Below, piece after piece: positions 6,240-7,242 of a DNA stretch of 7,242 nucleotides. A program made the position numbers and the translations under genes. Origin of the DNA: JAMCXS01 sp964459065 (GTDB lineage Bacteria > Acidobacteriota > Terriglobia > UBA7540); contig CAYWMN010000194.1 in assembly GCA_964459065.1 (NCBI GenBank), forward strand, positions 1 to 7,242, written 5' to 3'. Within the stretch, counting starts at the first letter, position 1, and each line of letters opens with the position of its first letter. The notes beneath the pieces are model-generated. The model was not told the DNA's origin. It was given only the letters and a program-made list of their open reading frames with translations, and ran no database searches.

Positions 6240-6632
6240 TTATCTTCGCCCCACAAGAGCAGGCATGGCGGCAAAAGCGCCGAGGAGCGCAACGTACACC
6301 CATCCGGCCACGGGATCCCGTCCCTCAAGGTACTGGCGAAACGTCAGGCCGCGAATCGCAAGCACCACGGTGAGCTCTGTCGCAACAAGAACGCCCAGCG
6401 CAAGCAAGCCCGCGCCCAGGCGAACCGCCGTCCGGGACGGCAAGGACGTGCGGCGCACCGACCATCGCGCCGCAAGAAACACCGCTGCAAGCATGAAGGG
6501 CGCTTCCAGCAGTTCGGCGTTTCGCGTTCCCCATATTGGGACGATCCACAGCACGCGAAAAGTTCCCAGCACAAAACCCACTCCAAACACCAGAGCGAAA
6601 TAGAGCATGCCAGCCTTGACCATTCGCATCAT
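6240..6632 (-). CDS. Small multi-pass membrane protein of unknown function
   Basis: The protein has 130 residues and about four predicted membrane segments: near 8-30 (GMLYFALVFGVGFVLG with FRVLWIVP), 42-56 (EAPFMLAAVFLAARW), 70-92 (VRLGAGLLALGVLVATELTVVLA) and 107-126 (AGWVYVALLGAFAAMPALV). Short Arg-rich loops follow segments 2 and 3. The sequence FRVLWIVPIWGTRNAELLEAP and the loop RQYLEGRDPVAG look like conserved motifs of a widespread family of hypothetical membrane proteins, but I cannot name it. The frame opens with GTG 6635, then ATG 6632 and 6629. GGGGGAG on the minus strand lies 6 nt before ATG 6632, which is therefore preferred. It is divergent from the fluoride exporter unit with about 115 nt between them, so the two may share regulation, but nothing in the protein links it to fluoride. 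Confidence 0.8.
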   Translation of the reverse strand: MMRMVKAGMLYFALVFGVGFVLGTFRVLWIVPIWGTRNAELLEAPFMLAAVFLAARWSVRRTSLPSRTAVRLGAGLLALGVLVATELTVVLAIRGLTFRQYLEGRDPVAGWVYVALLGAFAAMPALVGRR

Positions 6633-6710
6633 CACGTTCTCCCCCAGAGATGGAAGCGGTTCCTGCCGGGCCGTTGCTTTCGAGCGCGGACGGCAGCCCG
6701 GCCTGCCGGA

Positions 6711-6739
6711 TTTACCGCCGGGCCCGGCTATAGTATACT
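6711..6739 (+). promoter_or_regulatory. Sigma70-type promoter of the fluoride riboswitch-crcB unit
   Basis: TTTACC (6711-6716) and TATACT (6734-6739) are separated by exactly 17 bp. Transcription would start around 6745-6750, immediately before the first base pair of the riboswitch at 6751, which is the arrangement expected. The spacer contains a perfect 12-bp palindrome, GCCGGGCCCGGC (6717-6728), described separately in the findings. Confidence 0.75.
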
Positions 6740-6750
6740 TATCAAAAAAA

Positions 6751-6826
6751 GGCGATGGAGTTCGCCTGAAACGTCCAATCGAGGACTAATGACTCCTGAC
6801 CGCCGGCAGGCGCTCAGGAGTTTTTT
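6751..6826 (+). promoter_or_regulatory. Fluoride riboswitch (crcB RNA motif) with terminator expression platform
   Basis: All three elements of the known fluoride aptamer can be drawn. The pseudoknot is GGCG (6751-6754) with CGCC (6763-6766). P1 is GGAGT (6757-6761) with ACTCC (6792-6796). P3 is GTCC (6773-6776) with GGAC (6783-6786), with a 6-nt loop. The conserved GGCGATGG-TTCGCC start and CTAATGACTCCT end match the class as I know it. ACTCC of P1 is also the 5' arm of the terminator stem at 6792-6821, so ligand-stabilised P1 and termination exclude each other. Established knowledge: fluoride with Mg2+ binds this fold and turns on crcB-type exporters. The downstream gene is crcB, as expected. 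An ON switch by transcription antitermination is inferred from the overlap. Confidence 0.95.
6792..6826 (+). terminator. Intrinsic terminator of the fluoride riboswitch
   Basis: ACTCCTGA (6792-6799) pairs with TCAGGAGT (6814-6821). After a C-C mismatch, CGCC (6801-6804) pairs with GGCG (6809-6812) around a GGCA loop. A six-T run (6821-6826) follows directly. This is a strong rho-independent terminator, placed between the aptamer and the crcB start, that would end transcription when fluoride is absent. Confidence 0.93.
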
Positions 6827-6861
6827 GTGTCATGCGCCGCTGAGGAGAAAGGTAAGGAACG

Positions 6862-7236
6862 TTGAGGATTTTTCTGTTGATTCTGTTTGGGTCGGCTGGA
6901 ACTCTGGCCCGCTATGCAATTGGAGGTTTAGTTCAGAACCGCGCCGGCTCGTCATTTCCGGCCGGCACCCTTTCAGTGAATCTGTTGGGATGCTTTCTGT
7001 TGGGAGCCGTCAGCGAATTCGCCCTTCAGCACATCACCATTCCTCCGGACTGGCGCATTGGAATCACCGTAGGGTTTTTCGGGGCCTTCACCACCTTTTC
7101 CACGTTCAGCCTTGAAAGCGCCCGAATGTTTGAAGATGGAGACTGGCTGAAAGCCGCGGCCTACATCGGCGTCAGCGTCGTCGGCGGCTGTCTGCTTGCG
7201 GCAGCCGGCATGCATGTGGCCGACATCGCCGCGTAG
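6862..7236 (+). CDS. crcB: Fluoride ion exporter CrcB/Fluc
   Basis: The product has 124 residues, the standard length. It is a four-segment inner-membrane protein that forms dual-topology dimers exporting fluoride. Family motifs are GSAGTLARY (10-18), GTLSVNLLGCFLLG (35-48, with the pore Asn40) and GFFGAFTTFSTFSLES (71-86, with the two phenylalanines of the fluoride path, F79 and F82). A Cys replaces the more usual Ser or Thr in the VNxxGSFLLG motif, which is minor. The start is TTG at 6862. No ATG is available, since the in-frame ATG at 6832 is followed by TGA three codons later. AAAGG (6848-6852) and AAGGA (6854-6858) supply a Shine-Dalgarno. Expression is controlled by the riboswitch 36 nt upstream. 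The stop TAG overlaps a GGAGGAG, so another gene probably follows at once. Confidence 0.97.
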   Translation: MRIFLLILFGSAGTLARYAIGGLVQNRAGSSFPAGTLSVNLLGCFLLGAVSEFALQHITIPPDWRIGITVGFFGAFTTFSTFSLESARMFEDGDWLKAAAYIGVSVVGGCLLAAAGMHVADIAA

Positions 7237-7242
7237 GAGGAG
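7236..7242 (+). promoter_or_regulatory. Shine-Dalgarno site for a gene beyond the window
   Basis: GGAGGAG begins at the last base of the crcB stop codon and runs to the window edge. A strong ribosome binding site here implies a cotranscribed gene starting within about 10 nt. A second crcB copy or a DUF190-type partner is common next to crcB, but the identity cannot be seen. Confidence 0.5.

Noticed and set aside
6691..6708. CGGCAG/CTGCCG inverted repeat just upstream of the crcB -35
   Set aside because: It is short and lies in very GC-rich sequence where such pairs are common; the palindrome in the promoter spacer is a better operator candidate.
1881..7115. A 1744-codon plus-strand open frame running opposite four minus-strand genes
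   Set aside because: The four minus genes from 1806 to 6632 all share one reading-frame phase, and this frame is their exact antisense. It stays open because the GC-rich genes rarely use TTA, CTA and TCA codons and the spacers happen to lack stops. The translation is Arg/His/Gln-rich without domains, while the minus-strand products show clear catalytic motifs and Shine-Dalgarno sites.

Overview
The window comes from a GC-rich bacterial chromosome. It carries five convincing protein genes on the minus strand and one on the plus strand at the right end. I infer a free-living bacterium of the Acidobacteriota or a similar phylum (Planctomycetota and Verrucomicrobiota are alternatives). The reasons are the pairing of a URO-D-superfamily methyltransferase-like protein with large 'alkaline phosphatase family' phosphodiesterases, the GC-rich codon use with conventional Shine-Dalgarno sites, and a lipoprotein-type signal peptide. 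No rRNA, tRNA or marker gene is present, so this placement is tentative.

Layout. Bases 1-132 hold no supportable gene. A URO-D/MtaA-like gene runs on the minus strand (133-1245) with its own Shine-Dalgarno site and a TATAAT-containing promoter candidate. Bases 1246-1805 form an unusually long and structured gene-free stretch. In order it holds that promoter, an 18-bp dyad, a roughly 95-nt multi-part inverted repeat with a GNRA-capped internal hairpin, an AT-rich palindrome, a patch of interleaved 11-bp and 13-bp repeats, and a plus-strand intrinsic terminator with no protein gene to serve. Three minus-strand genes then lie close together, reading right to left. The first is a cytoplasmic NPP-type phosphodiesterase (4674-5993). 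It is followed after 27 nt by an unrecognised protein with an HExxH motif (3954-4646). About 110 nt further on is a probable lipoprotein phosphodiesterase of the same superfamily (1806-3842). A small multi-pass membrane protein (6240-6632, minus) precedes them.

The right end is a self-contained fluoride response unit on the plus strand: a sigma70-type promoter, a fluoride (crcB-type) riboswitch, an intrinsic terminator whose 5' arm is shared with aptamer helix P1, and the fluoride exporter gene crcB with a TTG start. A Shine-Dalgarno-like GGAGGAG overlaps the crcB stop codon at the window edge, so a further gene probably follows in the same transcript.

The clearest regulatory system is the fluoride switch, which is a known class. 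The least explained part, and the best candidate for something undescribed, is the 1430-1785 intergenic region, which looks like a structured transcript and repeat locus rather than an ordinary spacer. The HExxH protein flanked by two metal-dependent phosphodiesterases is the least explained protein gene.
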